A stretch of 15,418 nt of DNA from an uncultured Collinsella sp. (GTDB lineage Bacteria; Actinomycetota; Coriobacteriia; Coriobacteriales; Coriobacteriaceae): NCBI GenBank assembly GCA_900764955.1, contig CAAFPY010000010.1, forward strand, positions 1 to 15,418. The letters are read 5' to 3'. Positions 6,515 to 13,601 of the stretch are shown here, in pieces (position 1 is the stretch's first letter; each line of letters begins with the position of its first letter). The notes beneath the pieces are model-generated. The model searched no databases. It saw nothing but the letters and a program-made list of their open reading frames with translations, and was not told the DNA's origin. A program made the position numbers and the translations under genes.

Positions 6515-6877
6515 TCAGTAAAACCGGCGCGTCTGCACGGCGAAGTACGCCTGTGCGAGCGCGATTTCTTGCTTGTTTGAATCTCCGTTCTGGGCGATTA
6601 AATAGCATGCATAGCGCGTAAGTTTGTAGTCTTTAACCGCGCGAGCGGCGACACCGGCAGTTACCATTTTCGTGGTGTCACGAAAATGGGAATCAACTGG
6701 AGTTTTGTTTGTTTCGCACGAGACTTTTGCCCTCTTAACAACTTCGGCAAAGTTCTCCCATCGAGTGTACCCCATGGGTTCCATTAAATCGCGTGCGAGC
6801 CAATACTCAACGCCGTCTTCCACATTGGCGTAGCTATCAAGTTTGACACGCCACTTCTCGATATCTCTACTGTCCAT
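6515..6877 (-). pseudogene. dinD: DinD-like (BRO-N type) protein, C-terminally truncated
   Basis: The 120 residues resemble the N-terminal part of DNA-damage-inducible protein D, an accessory-genome family related to phage BRO/antirepressor domains. Matching segments: WLARDLMEPMGY (~26-37), FAEVVKRAKVSC (43-54), HFRDTTKMV (64-72), KLTRYACYLIAQNGD (85-99) and YFAVQTRR (111-118). E. coli DinD is about 270 residues. Here the similarity ends at QTRR and is followed by FY and a stop, with no continuation in the next bases on the minus strand. The start is good (AGGAGG just upstream of ATG 6877). Base composition seems more AT-rich than the flanks, consistent with horizontal acquisition. I see no LexA-like box upstream. 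It may be expressed as a stand-alone N-domain, but a gene broken at the repeat junction is more likely. Confidence 0.8.
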
Positions 6878-6905
6878 ATCTCCTCCTCGCTGGCCTATTG
6901 TCTAT

Positions 6906-6920
6906 GCGGGCTTTGCCCGC
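6906..6920. repeat. Small perfect hairpin in the leader of the DinD-like gene
   Basis: GCGGGC (6906-6911) and GCCCGC (6915-6920) flank TTT. It lies about 30 bp upstream of the DinD-like start. It could be a transcript hairpin or a short palindromic repeat. Confidence 0.4.
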
Positions 6921-6960
6921 TCCGTATTCAGAATAAGGATACTCTGCCGTACGGACACGA

Positions 6961-6996
6961 ATGGGCCCCGTGCCACTTCGAGCTCACGGGGCCCAT
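6961..6996 (-). terminator. Perfect 12-bp hairpin downstream of the flavoprotein gene
   Basis: ATGGGCCCCGTG (6961-6972) pairs with CACGGGGCCCAT (6985-6996) around a 12-nt loop. It is 43 bp past the flavoprotein stop, the right place for its terminator, but neither side carries a T tract. It may be a Rho-assisted or 3'-stabilising hairpin. Confidence 0.5.
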
Positions 6997-7038
6997 AGAT
7001 ATCGATTAGTTGTGTTCTGCTTTAGATGGGTGTTCGAA

Positions 7039-8565
7039 TTAGTCCGCTCGATAGTGCGATCCGAGGCTTTCGGTTCGTTTGCGCATGGCTTTGACCATTT
7101 CCTGTGCTAGTTGAATCTGCGATTGCAGGCGGGCGAGGGCTGCGACTTCGCTGTCCTGGGCTTTCTGTGTGCTCAAGGTCGTTGCCTCCGTCTTCAAGCC
7201 CTCAAGCTCGTGTAGTGCCTCGGATAGGCCTGTTTCGGTCCTGTTGATCATGCAATAGGTGCTCATCGTGTGCCTTAGGCTGTGTGTCAGGCGTTCGGCA
7301 TCTGTTGCGGCTATGCCGTACTGGGGGAGGGCGATATCCGCCTTCAGGGCTGTCTCGGGCTCTTTCTGTGCTGCTTGGGCTGCCGATGCGCCCGCGATGC
7401 GCCCGAACACGATGCCGTTGGCGCTTGACAAGACACCAATGCGGTCGGCGCCGTGCATGCCGCCTGTCGCCTCACCGCAAGCGTAGAGGCCCTCAACGCC
7501 CGTTTGCGCGGTCTTATCGATCTTGATGCCGCCGTTAGCGGCGTGGGCATACATCGCAACGCGCATCTCGTCAGTCGGGGCGATGTCGTGCTCGTCTTGC
7601 AGCCAGGTGGCAAAGGTCTGCACAAACTCTGGGACATCCTCGCGGGGAAAGTCGTAGTGGAGTGCCAGGCCTTCGACACCTGCCTGATCGATGACGAGAT
7701 CGATAGCGCGGGAGGCCAAGCGTGACGTGAAGGGACCATATCCAGAGCGCTGCTCGAGCAGGTCGTCCAGCTTGTCGTCGGCAATATCTACCGGCTGGTC
7801 TACATGTACGTAGCGCCAGGTTTTCTCGTTGAAGACCAGGTTGCGCTTGGGCTCGATGAAGCCGGGCATCATCTGCATGAACTCTATATTAGTAAGTGTT
7901 GCGCCGTGCGCCAGCGCGATGGCCTGCGAGGAGCTGAGCACATCAGCCGACGTAAGGCTGCGCTCGAACAGGCCGCCTGTGCCACCGGTTGCGATGATCG
8001 TGGCCTTGGCAGCAAAGGGCACGATTCGATTTTCGGTGAGGTCGTAGAGCATGGTTCCGGTTATTCTGCCGTTCGTGTCCTCAACAAGGTCGATAAGCTC
8101 ATGGCGGGGGAGCAGGCGAATGCCGAGCGACTCGATCCGGGTCGTCAGAGCGTCCTCAAGGGGCTTGCGGGTGAGGCCGCGCCACATGCGCGTCTTGTGG
8201 TCAAAGCAGGGGATAAATTGCTTTTGCTGAGCGCTTTCAGCGCTTTGCGGACGCTGGAGCTCAACACCCAGGTCTTGCTCGAGCCATTCAATTGCCTGGG
8301 GAATGCTGTGGACAAACGTCTGGACAAGATCGGGGTCGGCGACGCCGCCACCAACGGTCTGGATGGTATCGATGAGGTCTTGTTCGTCGTCTTCGTTAAC
8401 GGGTCCGATAAGCCCCAAGCCCCAGGTTCCGGGGAAGAAACTCGATCCACTCATAGTCTTGCCGGCGCTTGCCACAGCGACGGTTGCACCCGTGCGCGCC
8501 GCTTCGATGGCGGCGCAAAGGCCCGCAATGCCAGATCCAATTACCAGTACATCAGTCGATTCCAT
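7039..8565 (-). CDS. FAD-dependent oxidoreductase, fumarate reductase/L-aspartate oxidase flavoprotein superfamily
   Basis: This 508-residue cytoplasmic flavoprotein (no signal peptide, no FMN- or haem-binding domain visible) starts at ATG 8565, with AAAGGA about 6 nt upstream; the open frame beyond, to 8622, looks non-coding. Dinucleotide-binding VLVIGSGIAG (6-15), FAD-contacting ATGGTGGLF (192-200), HAANGGI (341-347, the place of the catalytic-region His in fumarate reductases), and GLYACGEATGG with HGADRIG (359-377, Arg375 being the usual substrate Arg). The helical C-terminal domain of the superfamily follows (about residues 425-500). Such stand-alone flavoproteins are numerous in Coriobacteriia and often reduce small organic acceptors. 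The specific substrate is unknown, and nadA/nadC or frdB/frdC partners are not adjacent. It appears to be a separate unit from the GGGtGRT gene, because a strong terminator lies between them. Confidence 0.88.
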   Translation of the reverse strand: MESTDVLVIGSGIAGLCAAIEAARTGATVAVASAGKTMSGSSFFPGTWGLGLIGPVNEDDEQDLIDTIQTVGGGVADPDLVQTFVHSIPQAIEWLEQDLGVELQRPQSAESAQQKQFIPCFDHKTRMWRGLTRKPLEDALTTRIESLGIRLLPRHELIDLVEDTNGRITGTMLYDLTENRIVPFAAKATIIATGGTGGLFERSLTSADVLSSSQAIALAHGATLTNIEFMQMMPGFIEPKRNLVFNEKTWRYVHVDQPVDIADDKLDDLLEQRSGYGPFTSRLASRAIDLVIDQAGVEGLALHYDFPREDVPEFVQTFATWLQDEHDIAPTDEMRVAMYAHAANGGIKIDKTAQTGVEGLYACGEATGGMHGADRIGVLSSANGIVFGRIAGASAAQAAQKEPETALKADIALPQYGIAATDAERLTHSLRHTMSTYCMINRTETGLSEALHELEGLKTEATTLSTQKAQDSEVAALARLQSQIQLAQEMVKAMRKRTESLGSHYRAD

Positions 8566-8750
8566 CGGATTCCTTTCTCGTCCGGCGCATTGTCGCACGG
8601 GTGATCGGCAATGGGGCCGCAAAGACTCGGCAAATCGGTAAAGGGCAAATATGACAGGTGGGCGTCGTGGACGCTCTGACGCTCCATCTCATCACATCTC
8701 GTATTTCGCCCCAACTGATATATCGGCATTAGCTATCCTGCGACAGCGCA

Positions 8751-8786
8751 AACAAAAAGAGCCGCTACCCGGGTGGGTAGCGGCTC
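8751..8786 (-). terminator. Strong terminator of the scaffold/GGGtGRT operon
   Basis: A perfect 12-bp stem (8759-8770 with 8775-8786) has a 4-nt loop. Reading leftwards it is followed by TCTTTTTGTTT. It is 36 bp past the GGGtGRT stop and insulates the flavoprotein gene. Confidence 0.95.
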
Positions 8787-8821
8787 CAAAGCTCAACTAT
8801 GTGAGCATCGCGCGGGCGCGA

Positions 8822-9826
8822 TTAGGCCTTGAGGGCCTCCTCGACGGCGACAGCGCAGGCGACGGTGGCACCGACCATGGGGTTGTTGCCCATGCCGATG
8901 AGACCCATCATGTCGACGTGCGCAGGCACGGAGGAAGAACCGGCGAACTGGGCGTCGGAGTGCATACGGCCCATGGTGTCGGTCATGCCGTAAGAGGCAG
9001 GGCCGGCGCCCATGTTGTCCGGGTGCAGGGTACGGCCAGTGCCGCCACCAGAAGCGACGGAGAAGTACTTCTTGCCAGCCTCGATGCGCTCCTTCTTGTA
9101 GGTACCAGCGACGGGGTGCTGGAAGCGCGTGGGGTTGGTGGAGTTACCGGTGATCGAGATATCGACGTTCTCGTGCCACATGATGGCAACGCCCTCACGG
9201 ACGTCGTCGGAGCCGTAGCAGTTAACGGCAGCGCGGGGGCCATCGGAGTAGGGGATGGTCTCGACGACCTTGAGCTCGCCCGTGTAGTAGTCGAACTGGG
9301 TCTTCACATACGTGAAGCCGTTGATGCGGGCGATGATCTGGGCGGCGTCCTTGCCCAGACCGTTGAGGATAACGCGCAGCGGCTTCTTACGAGCCTTGTT
9401 GGCGTTCAGAGCCAGGCCGATGGCGCCCTCAGCGGCAGCGAAGGACTCGTGGCCAGCCAGGAAGGCGAAGCACTCGGTGTCGTCGGAGAGCAGCATAGCG
9501 CCCAGGTTGCCGTGGCCCAGACCGACCTTGCGGTCCTCGGCGACGGAGCCGGGAACGGTGAAGGCCTGGATGCCCTCGCCGATGATGGCGGCAGCCTCAG
9601 AAGCGGACTTGGCGCCACGCTTGACAGCGAGAGCGCAACCGAGGGTGTAGGCCCACTCGGCGTTCTGGAAGGCGATGGACTGGGTGTTGTTGACGATCTC
9701 ACGCGGGTTGAAGCCCTTGTCGGTGCAGATCTGCAGAGCTTCCTCGAGGGAGGCGATGCCGTTGTCGGCGAGGCACTTGTTGATCTTGTCAGCGCGGCGC
9801 TCGTAACCTTCAAACGTAACAGTCAT
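8822..9826 (-). CDS. GGGtGRT-family protein, partner of an Fe-S-scaffold-like protein
   Basis: This 334-residue protein carries the diagnostic GGGTGRT (260-266) followed by LHPDNMGAGP. Other motifs likely to be conserved are GLGHGNLGAM (102-111), FAFLAGHESFAAAEG (120-134), NCYGSDDVREGVA (202-214) and, at the end, MGLIGMGNNPMVGA (307-320). From memory, the GGGtGRT family is an uncharacterised bacterial family that often adjoins a gene annotated as an iron-sulfur cluster assembly scaffold, exactly the arrangement here. There are no membrane segments or signal peptide, so it is presumably cytoplasmic. Several His (105, 126, 218, 268, 289, 303) and Cys (18, 34, 64, 119, 203, 324) residues could bind metal, but which are conserved is unknown. 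ATG 9826 has GGGAGG about 8 nt upstream and follows the scaffold stop by 18 bp. The reaction and partner proteins are unknown. Confidence 0.9.
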   Translation of the reverse strand: MTVTFEGYERRADKINKCLADNGIASLEEALQICTDKGFNPREIVNNTQSIAFQNAEWAYTLGCALAVKRGAKSASEAAAIIGEGIQAFTVPGSVAEDRKVGLGHGNLGAMLLSDDTECFAFLAGHESFAAAEGAIGLALNANKARKKPLRVILNGLGKDAAQIIARINGFTYVKTQFDYYTGELKVVETIPYSDGPRAAVNCYGSDDVREGVAIMWHENVDISITGNSTNPTRFQHPVAGTYKKERIEAGKKYFSVASGGGTGRTLHPDNMGAGPASYGMTDTMGRMHSDAQFAGSSSVPAHVDMMGLIGMGNNPMVGATVACAVAVEEALKA

Positions 9827-9844
9827 AGTTATTTCCCTCCCTTT

Positions 9845-10579
9845 CTACTCGTGAACCGGGAACACGCTGGCGACGGAGTGAGTCTCCTCGTCGGTGCGCG
9901 GGTCGATGTACTTGGCAGCGTTCTCCCACTGACCATAGTGGCCCATAGCGCCAGCGATGGCCTCCTCGGGGGTCTTGCCGGCCTTGACGGCGTCGGTGAA
10001 CTTGCCGAGGTTCAGGAACTCGAATGCGATGATCTCGTTCTTGTCGTTGAGAGCCATGCGGGTGACGTAGCCCTGAGCGAGCTCGAGGTAACGAGCGCCC
10101 TTGGCCTTGGTGCCGAACATGGTGCCGACCTGAGAGCGAAGGCCCTTGCCGAGGTCGTCGAGGGAGGCGCCCACGGGCAGGCCGCCCTCGGAGAACGCGG
10201 TCTGGCTGCGGCCGTAAACGATCTGCAGGAAGATCTCGCGCATAGCAACGTTGATGGCGTCGCAGACGAGGTCGGTGTTGAGGGCCTCGAGGATGGTCTT
10301 ACCGGGAAGAATCTCGGAAGCCATGGCGGCAGAGTGGGTCATGCCCGAGCAGCCGATGGGCTCAACGAGGGCCTCCTCGATGATGCCGTCCTTGACGTTC
10401 AGCGTGAGCTTGCAGGCGCCCTGCTGGGGTGCGCACCAACCCACACCGTGCGTAAGACCGGAGATGTCGGTAATCTCCTTAGCCTGGACCCACTTGCCCT
10501 CCTCGGGGATGGGTGCGGGGCCGTGGTATGCACCCTTGGCAACGGGGCACATGTTCTCCACTTCCTGTGAGTACTGCAT
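9845..10579 (-). CDS. NifU/IscU-N-like iron-sulfur cluster scaffold protein (divergent)
   Basis: This 244-residue protein has a NifU-N/IscU-like core at about residues 45-115. GWCAPQQGACKLTLNV (47-62) matches the first-ligand loop, IGCSGMTHSAAMASE (75-89) the second-ligand helix, and LVCDAI (104-109) possibly the third. IscU and SufU use three Cys and an Asp after the first Cys; here the first loop has two Cys (49 and 56) and no GD, so the site is altered. A long C-terminal extension (about 120-244, containing SEGGLPVGASLDDLGKG and KTPEEAIAGAMGHYGQWE) is absent from ordinary IscU. ATG 10579 was chosen for the GGAGAG just upstream; the open frame beyond it looks non-coding. It is the first gene of a two-gene operon with GGGtGRT. 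Scaffold-like chemistry is inferred; whether it builds, stores or senses a cluster is unknown. Confidence 0.88.
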   Translation of the reverse strand: MQYSQEVENMCPVAKGAYHGPAPIPEEGKWVQAKEITDISGLTHGVGWCAPQQGACKLTLNVKDGIIEEALVEPIGCSGMTHSAAMASEILPGKTILEALNTDLVCDAINVAMREIFLQIVYGRSQTAFSEGGLPVGASLDDLGKGLRSQVGTMFGTKAKGARYLELAQGYVTRMALNDKNEIIAFEFLNLGKFTDAVKAGKTPEEAIAGAMGHYGQWENAAKYIDPRTDEETHSVASVFPVHE

Positions 10580-10982
10580 GCCTCTCCTCTCTATCGTGTT
10601 GGCGTCCCGTCTGGGGGTCGTGGCTGGCGATTGCCGGGCGACCCTTCGAAAGGGACATGACATGCAGCCCCTATAATACCGCGAAATGCACGGAATATTC
10701 GGCGAACGGCTCAGTTTTCGTAGCGAGAAGTCCGGAAGTTTTAATTGAAACGGTTTAACTATATGTTCGGTGGTCGCGAACTTCCGTAGAGGGGGTTCGT
10801 CTTGGGCAAGCTTTTGGTCAGCTCTTGTATGCGTTGCGGGGTCTGACCTGTTGCAACGGTGCCGTTCGCCGCCCGTTTACTGCCTTTGGCCGCGCGAGTG
10901 TATTGTTTTGCGTGAATGTTTTGATGGCACGCTTCAATCGTGCTGTATTGGATGGCAATCAGATCCCGGCGAAGGGAGCGCC
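10580..10982. other. Divergent intergenic region between the scaffold/GGGtGRT operon and the RAYT gene
   Basis: About 400 bp with no convincing gene. It must hold promoters for both sides. TATTATA on the minus strand (complement of TATAATA near 10673-10679) is a plausible -10 in either direction, but I find no good -35. It contains an 8-bp inverted repeat (10733-10740 with 10779-10786), a short CCCTT/AAGGG hairpin near 10639-10652, and an AT-rich patch (10738-10765) with AAACGGTTT. No clear REP arrays. Confidence 0.5.
10733..10786. repeat. 8-bp inverted repeat upstream of the RAYT gene
   Basis: CGGAAGTT (10733-10740) is repeated inverted as AACTTCCG (10779-10786), with 38 bp of AT-rich sequence between them. 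It could be a regulatory site or a transposase-related end; it may also be chance. Confidence 0.35.
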
Positions 10983-11783
10983 ATGCAGCGCGTTTGGAGA
11001 ACGGTTACCGGCTTTTACCATGTCTGTGCCCGCGGTGTGGGCAAGCAGCTCATCTTTGAGGGCGATGAAGACCGGTGGGAGTTTTTGGAGCTGATGCGCG
11101 AGTGCTGCCGCGAGGCGGGCGTGACGGTTATCGCCTGGTGCCTTATGGGCAATCACGTGCATCTGGTGCTTCCAGATTACGAGGACGCGATGAGCGCGGC
11201 GATGCACCGGCTGCTTTTGACGTACGCGCGGCGGTTCAATAAACGCACGGGGCGCACGGGCCATCTGTTCCAGAACCGTTTTGACCGGCGCTCGCTCGAT
11301 ACCGACCGTTATCTGATGGCTGCCATTCGCTATGTTCACGCTAATCCGCAGGAGGCGGGTATCGCCCTGATCGAGCGTTATCCCTGGAGCAGCTTTGCCG
11401 AGTATCTGAGAGCGTATGACAACGATACGACGAGGGGATTTTCGGACCCTTCTTGTGTGCTTGAGCTCTTTGAGTCTGCCAAGGGGTTTCTGGATTATTC
11501 TCTGTCGATGCCCGATGGTTCCGATCCAGTGATTCACGATATGGATGAGACAGAGTGGGAGCGGCGTGCGTTTGCCGACAAGATGGCGAAGCGCCTGGGC
11601 GTGCCGCTCAACGAACTCAAGACCGTAGCGCCCTCGCGGCGAGATGGAATCATTTTCGCCCTGCACAATGTCGGCTACACGGTGCGCGAGATCGAACGGT
11701 ATACGGGAATCAGCAAGAGTACCGTCTCTCGTATCGTGCGCGCTTATGCGCGGGTGAATGCTCAGGCTGAGGGCTCGGAATAG
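10983..11783 (+). CDS. RAYT-type (REP-associated) HUH transposase with C-terminal helix-turn-helix
   Basis: This 266-residue protein is of the Y1/IS200-like transposase superfamily, in the REP-associated tyrosine transposase branch. Typical order: FYHVCARGVGKQLIF (11-25), HUH motif GNHVHLVLP (56-64; His58 and His60 as metal ligands), HLFQNRFDRRSL (94-105), and RYVHANPQEAG (116-126) with candidate nucleophiles Tyr117 or Tyr110. The C-terminal part (about 219-256) carries a helix-turn-helix, with GYTVREIERYTGISKSTVSR (231-250). The ORF is open to 10770, but ATG 10983 with AAGGGAG about 5 nt before it is the clear start. These enzymes nick single-stranded DNA at REP palindromes. Many are single-copy and not flanked by insertion-sequence ends; no paired subterminal hairpins delimiting an element are obvious here, so domestication is plausible. 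Confidence 0.9.
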   Translation: MQRVWRTVTGFYHVCARGVGKQLIFEGDEDRWEFLELMRECCREAGVTVIAWCLMGNHVHLVLPDYEDAMSAAMHRLLLTYARRFNKRTGRTGHLFQNRFDRRSLDTDRYLMAAIRYVHANPQEAGIALIERYPWSSFAEYLRAYDNDTTRGFSDPSCVLELFESAKGFLDYSLSMPDGSDPVIHDMDETEWERRAFADKMAKRLGVPLNELKTVAPSRRDGIIFALHNVGYTVREIERYTGISKSTVSRIVRAYARVNAQAEGSE

Positions 11784-11787
11784 AAAA

Positions 11788-11820
11788 TGGCCGAACCACT
11801 CTTGTCAAGCGATTCGGCCA
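11788..11820 (-). terminator. Terminator of the suf operon, shared with the convergent RAYT gene
   Basis: TGGCCGAA (11788-11795) pairs with TTCGGCCA (11813-11820). The 17-nt loop contains a secondary CTTG/CAAG pairing. Reading leftwards it is followed by TTTTCTA; rightwards only by ACAAAATT. It lies 5 bp after the RAYT stop and 28 bp past the sufU stop. Confidence 0.75.
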
Positions 11821-11848
11821 ACAAAATTCTTAAGATTTGGGACAAATA

Positions 11849-12283
11849 CTACTGATTATTTTGTCCCGTGAGCATGCCGTCGAGGGTGCGCCAGGCGAGC
11901 TCGGCGCATTTGACGCGGGCGGGCATGTGCGAGATGTCTTGGAGCTGGGCGGCTTCGTCCAGGTCTTCCAGGTCCTCCTCGGAGAGCTGCTCGCCGCGGA
12001 TCATGGCGAGGAAGAGCTCTGCCAGGCGGCGAGCTTCCTCGACGGTCTCGCCGGTGATGAGGTCGGCCATGATGTCGGCACTGGCCTGGCTGATGGCGCA
12101 GCCGTGACCGGTAAAGGAGGCCTCCTCGATCACGTTGTTCTCGACGCGTAGCTGCAAGGTGAGCTCGTCTCCGCAGCTGGGGTTGATGCCGTCGTGCTCG
12201 TGCGTGGGGGCGTCCATCTCGTACTTGTAGTCGGGGTGCGAGTTGTGCTCCATAAATGTGGTGGAGGTGTACAGATTACCCAT
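11849..12283 (-). CDS. sufU: SufU, Fe-S assembly sulfur-transfer/scaffold protein
   Basis: 144 residues. SufU accepts sulfur from SufS through a Zn-bound cysteine site and supplies SufBCD in Gram-positive bacteria. Hallmarks: NPSCGD with Cys37 and Asp39, GHGCAIS with Cys62, and RVKCAELAW with Cys126, the three ligands and the Asp of the family. The SufU-specific insertion between the second and third Cys (about residues 85-118) is present and acidic. It starts at ATG 12283, overlapping the sufS stop by 8 bp (ATGGGTAA), with GGAG about 8 nt upstream inside sufS. It is the last gene of the operon. Contrast it with the divergent scaffold-like protein at 9845-10579. Confidence 0.97.
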   Translation of the reverse strand: MGNLYTSTTFMEHNSHPDYKYEMDAPTHEHDGINPSCGDELTLQLRVENNVIEEASFTGHGCAISQASADIMADLITGETVEEARRLAELFLAMIRGEQLSEEDLEDLDEAAQLQDISHMPARVKCAELAWRTLDGMLTGQNNQ

Positions 12284-13601
12284 TGAACGTGCTCCAAACG
12301 TGATGCAGGCCGGCGATGAATTTGTCGATGTCGGCCTTGTCGTTGTAGAAGGCCACGCTGGCGCGGCAGCAGGCGAGGTTCTCGACGCCCAGCCAGGTGA
12401 GCAGCGGCTGCGCGCAGTGGTGGCCGGCGCGGATACAGACGCCGTCCATGTCCATGATGCTCGCGACGTCGTGTGGGTGGATGCCGCGGACGTTAAAGCT
12501 CACGACGCCGTGGTGGTTGTCCCAGTAGATCGAGCCGATGATCTGGACAAAGTCGAGCTGCATGAGCTCGCCCATCAGGTAGTGGACGAGTGCCTGCTCG
12601 CGTGCCTGGATGTTCTCGTAACCCACCGTGTTGATCAGGTAATCGAGTGCGGCGCCCGTGGCGAAGATGCCGGCGGCGTCCTGCGTGCCGGCCTCGAATT
12701 TCTCGGGGACGGGCGCCCAGACAGCGTCCTGCTCGGTGACCGAATCGATCATCTCGCCGCCGGTAAGCATGGGCGGCATAGCGTTGAGCAGGTCCATCTT
12801 GCCCCACAGCACGCCGATGCCCATGGGGCCCATGGCCTTGTGCGCGCTAAAGGCAAAGAAGTCGGCGCCCAGGTCGGCCACATCGACCGGCATGTGCGGC
12901 AGCGACTGCGCGCCGTCGACGACCAGATAGCCGCCGTACTTGTGCACGAGCTTGCCGAGATTCTTGACCGGGTTCTCGACGCCCAGCACGTTGGAGACCT
13001 GTCCCACGGCCAGGATCTTGGTCTTGGGACCCACCTTGGCAAGAACCTCCTCGGTGGTGAGCTGGCCGGTTTTGGTGGGGTAGAGGTAGACGAGCTTGGC
13101 GCCGGTCTCGCGGCAGACCTGCTGCCACGGAATCAGGTTGGAGTGGTGCTCCATGATGGTGATGACGACCTCGTCGCCCGGTTCGAGCACCGTGGGCGCA
13201 AAGCTCTTGGCGACCAGGTTGAGCGACTCGCTCGTGTTGCGGGTGAAGACGACCTCGTTGGCGTTGGGGGCGCCGATGAGGTCGGCGATTTGCTGGCGCA
13301 CCTTCGCGATGGCCTCGGTGGCCTCGACAGACAGCGAGTACAGGCCACGCAGAGGGTTGGCGTTCATGCGCTGGTAGAAGTCGCGTTCGGCGTCGAGCAC
13401 ACAGGCAGGGCGCTGCGCGGTGGCGGCGCTATCGAGGAAAGCGATCTCGGGGTGCTGCTGGAACAGCGGGAACTGGCCCTTGTAGGGGTTGGTCTCGATG
13501 TCCACGGTGGGCCAGCCGCGCGAAGCCTCGTCGCTGGCGTCGAGCTCCATGGGCTCGGGGGCAGTACAGGTGTCGCATTTAACGTGCTCGGTGTCGATCA
13601 T
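12276..13601 (-). CDS. sufS: SufS, type II cysteine desulfurase
   Basis: This 441-residue PLP enzyme converts cysteine to alanine and passes persulfide sulfur to SufU. Visible: EHHSN (151-155), VVDGAQSLPH (227-236), Schiff-base Lys255 in FSAHKAMGPMG, GHHCAQPL (393-400) and the catalytic Cys412 in CCRASVAFYN, with the short type II active-site loop. Relative to the usual ~405 residues, the N terminus has an extra ~35-40, beginning MIDTEHVKCDTC. This is rich in acidic residues and has a CxxC (9-12) that might be a metal or disulfide site, or simply unstructured. ATG 13601 is well supported by GAGGAG about 6 nt upstream; it overlaps the sufD TGA by 4 bp (ATGA). Confidence 0.97.
   Translation of the reverse strand: MIDTEHVKCDTCTAPEPMELDASDEASRGWPTVDIETNPYKGQFPLFQQHPEIAFLDSAATAQRPACVLDAERDFYQRMNANPLRGLYSLSVEATEAIAKVRQQIADLIGAPNANEVVFTRNTSESLNLVAKSFAPTVLEPGDEVVITIMEHHSNLIPWQQVCRETGAKLVYLYPTKTGQLTTEEVLAKVGPKTKILAVGQVSNVLGVENPVKNLGKLVHKYGGYLVVDGAQSLPHMPVDVADLGADFFAFSAHKAMGPMGIGVLWGKMDLLNAMPPMLTGGEMIDSVTEQDAVWAPVPEKFEAGTQDAAGIFATGAALDYLINTVGYENIQAREQALVHYLMGELMQLDFVQIIGSIYWDNHHGVVSFNVRGIHPHDVASIMDMDGVCIRAGHHCAQPLLTWLGVENLACCRASVAFYNDKADIDKFIAGLHHVWSTFNG

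Noticed and set aside
8651..10570. A 639-residue plus-strand open frame
   Set aside because: It lies antisense to the GGGtGRT and scaffold genes, which have recognisable motifs and ribosome binding sites. Long antisense frames are expected in GC-rich DNA.
10745..10760. LacI-type operator (AAACGGTTT palindrome near the RAYT gene)
   Set aside because: Too short, with no regulator gene nearby; could easily be chance.
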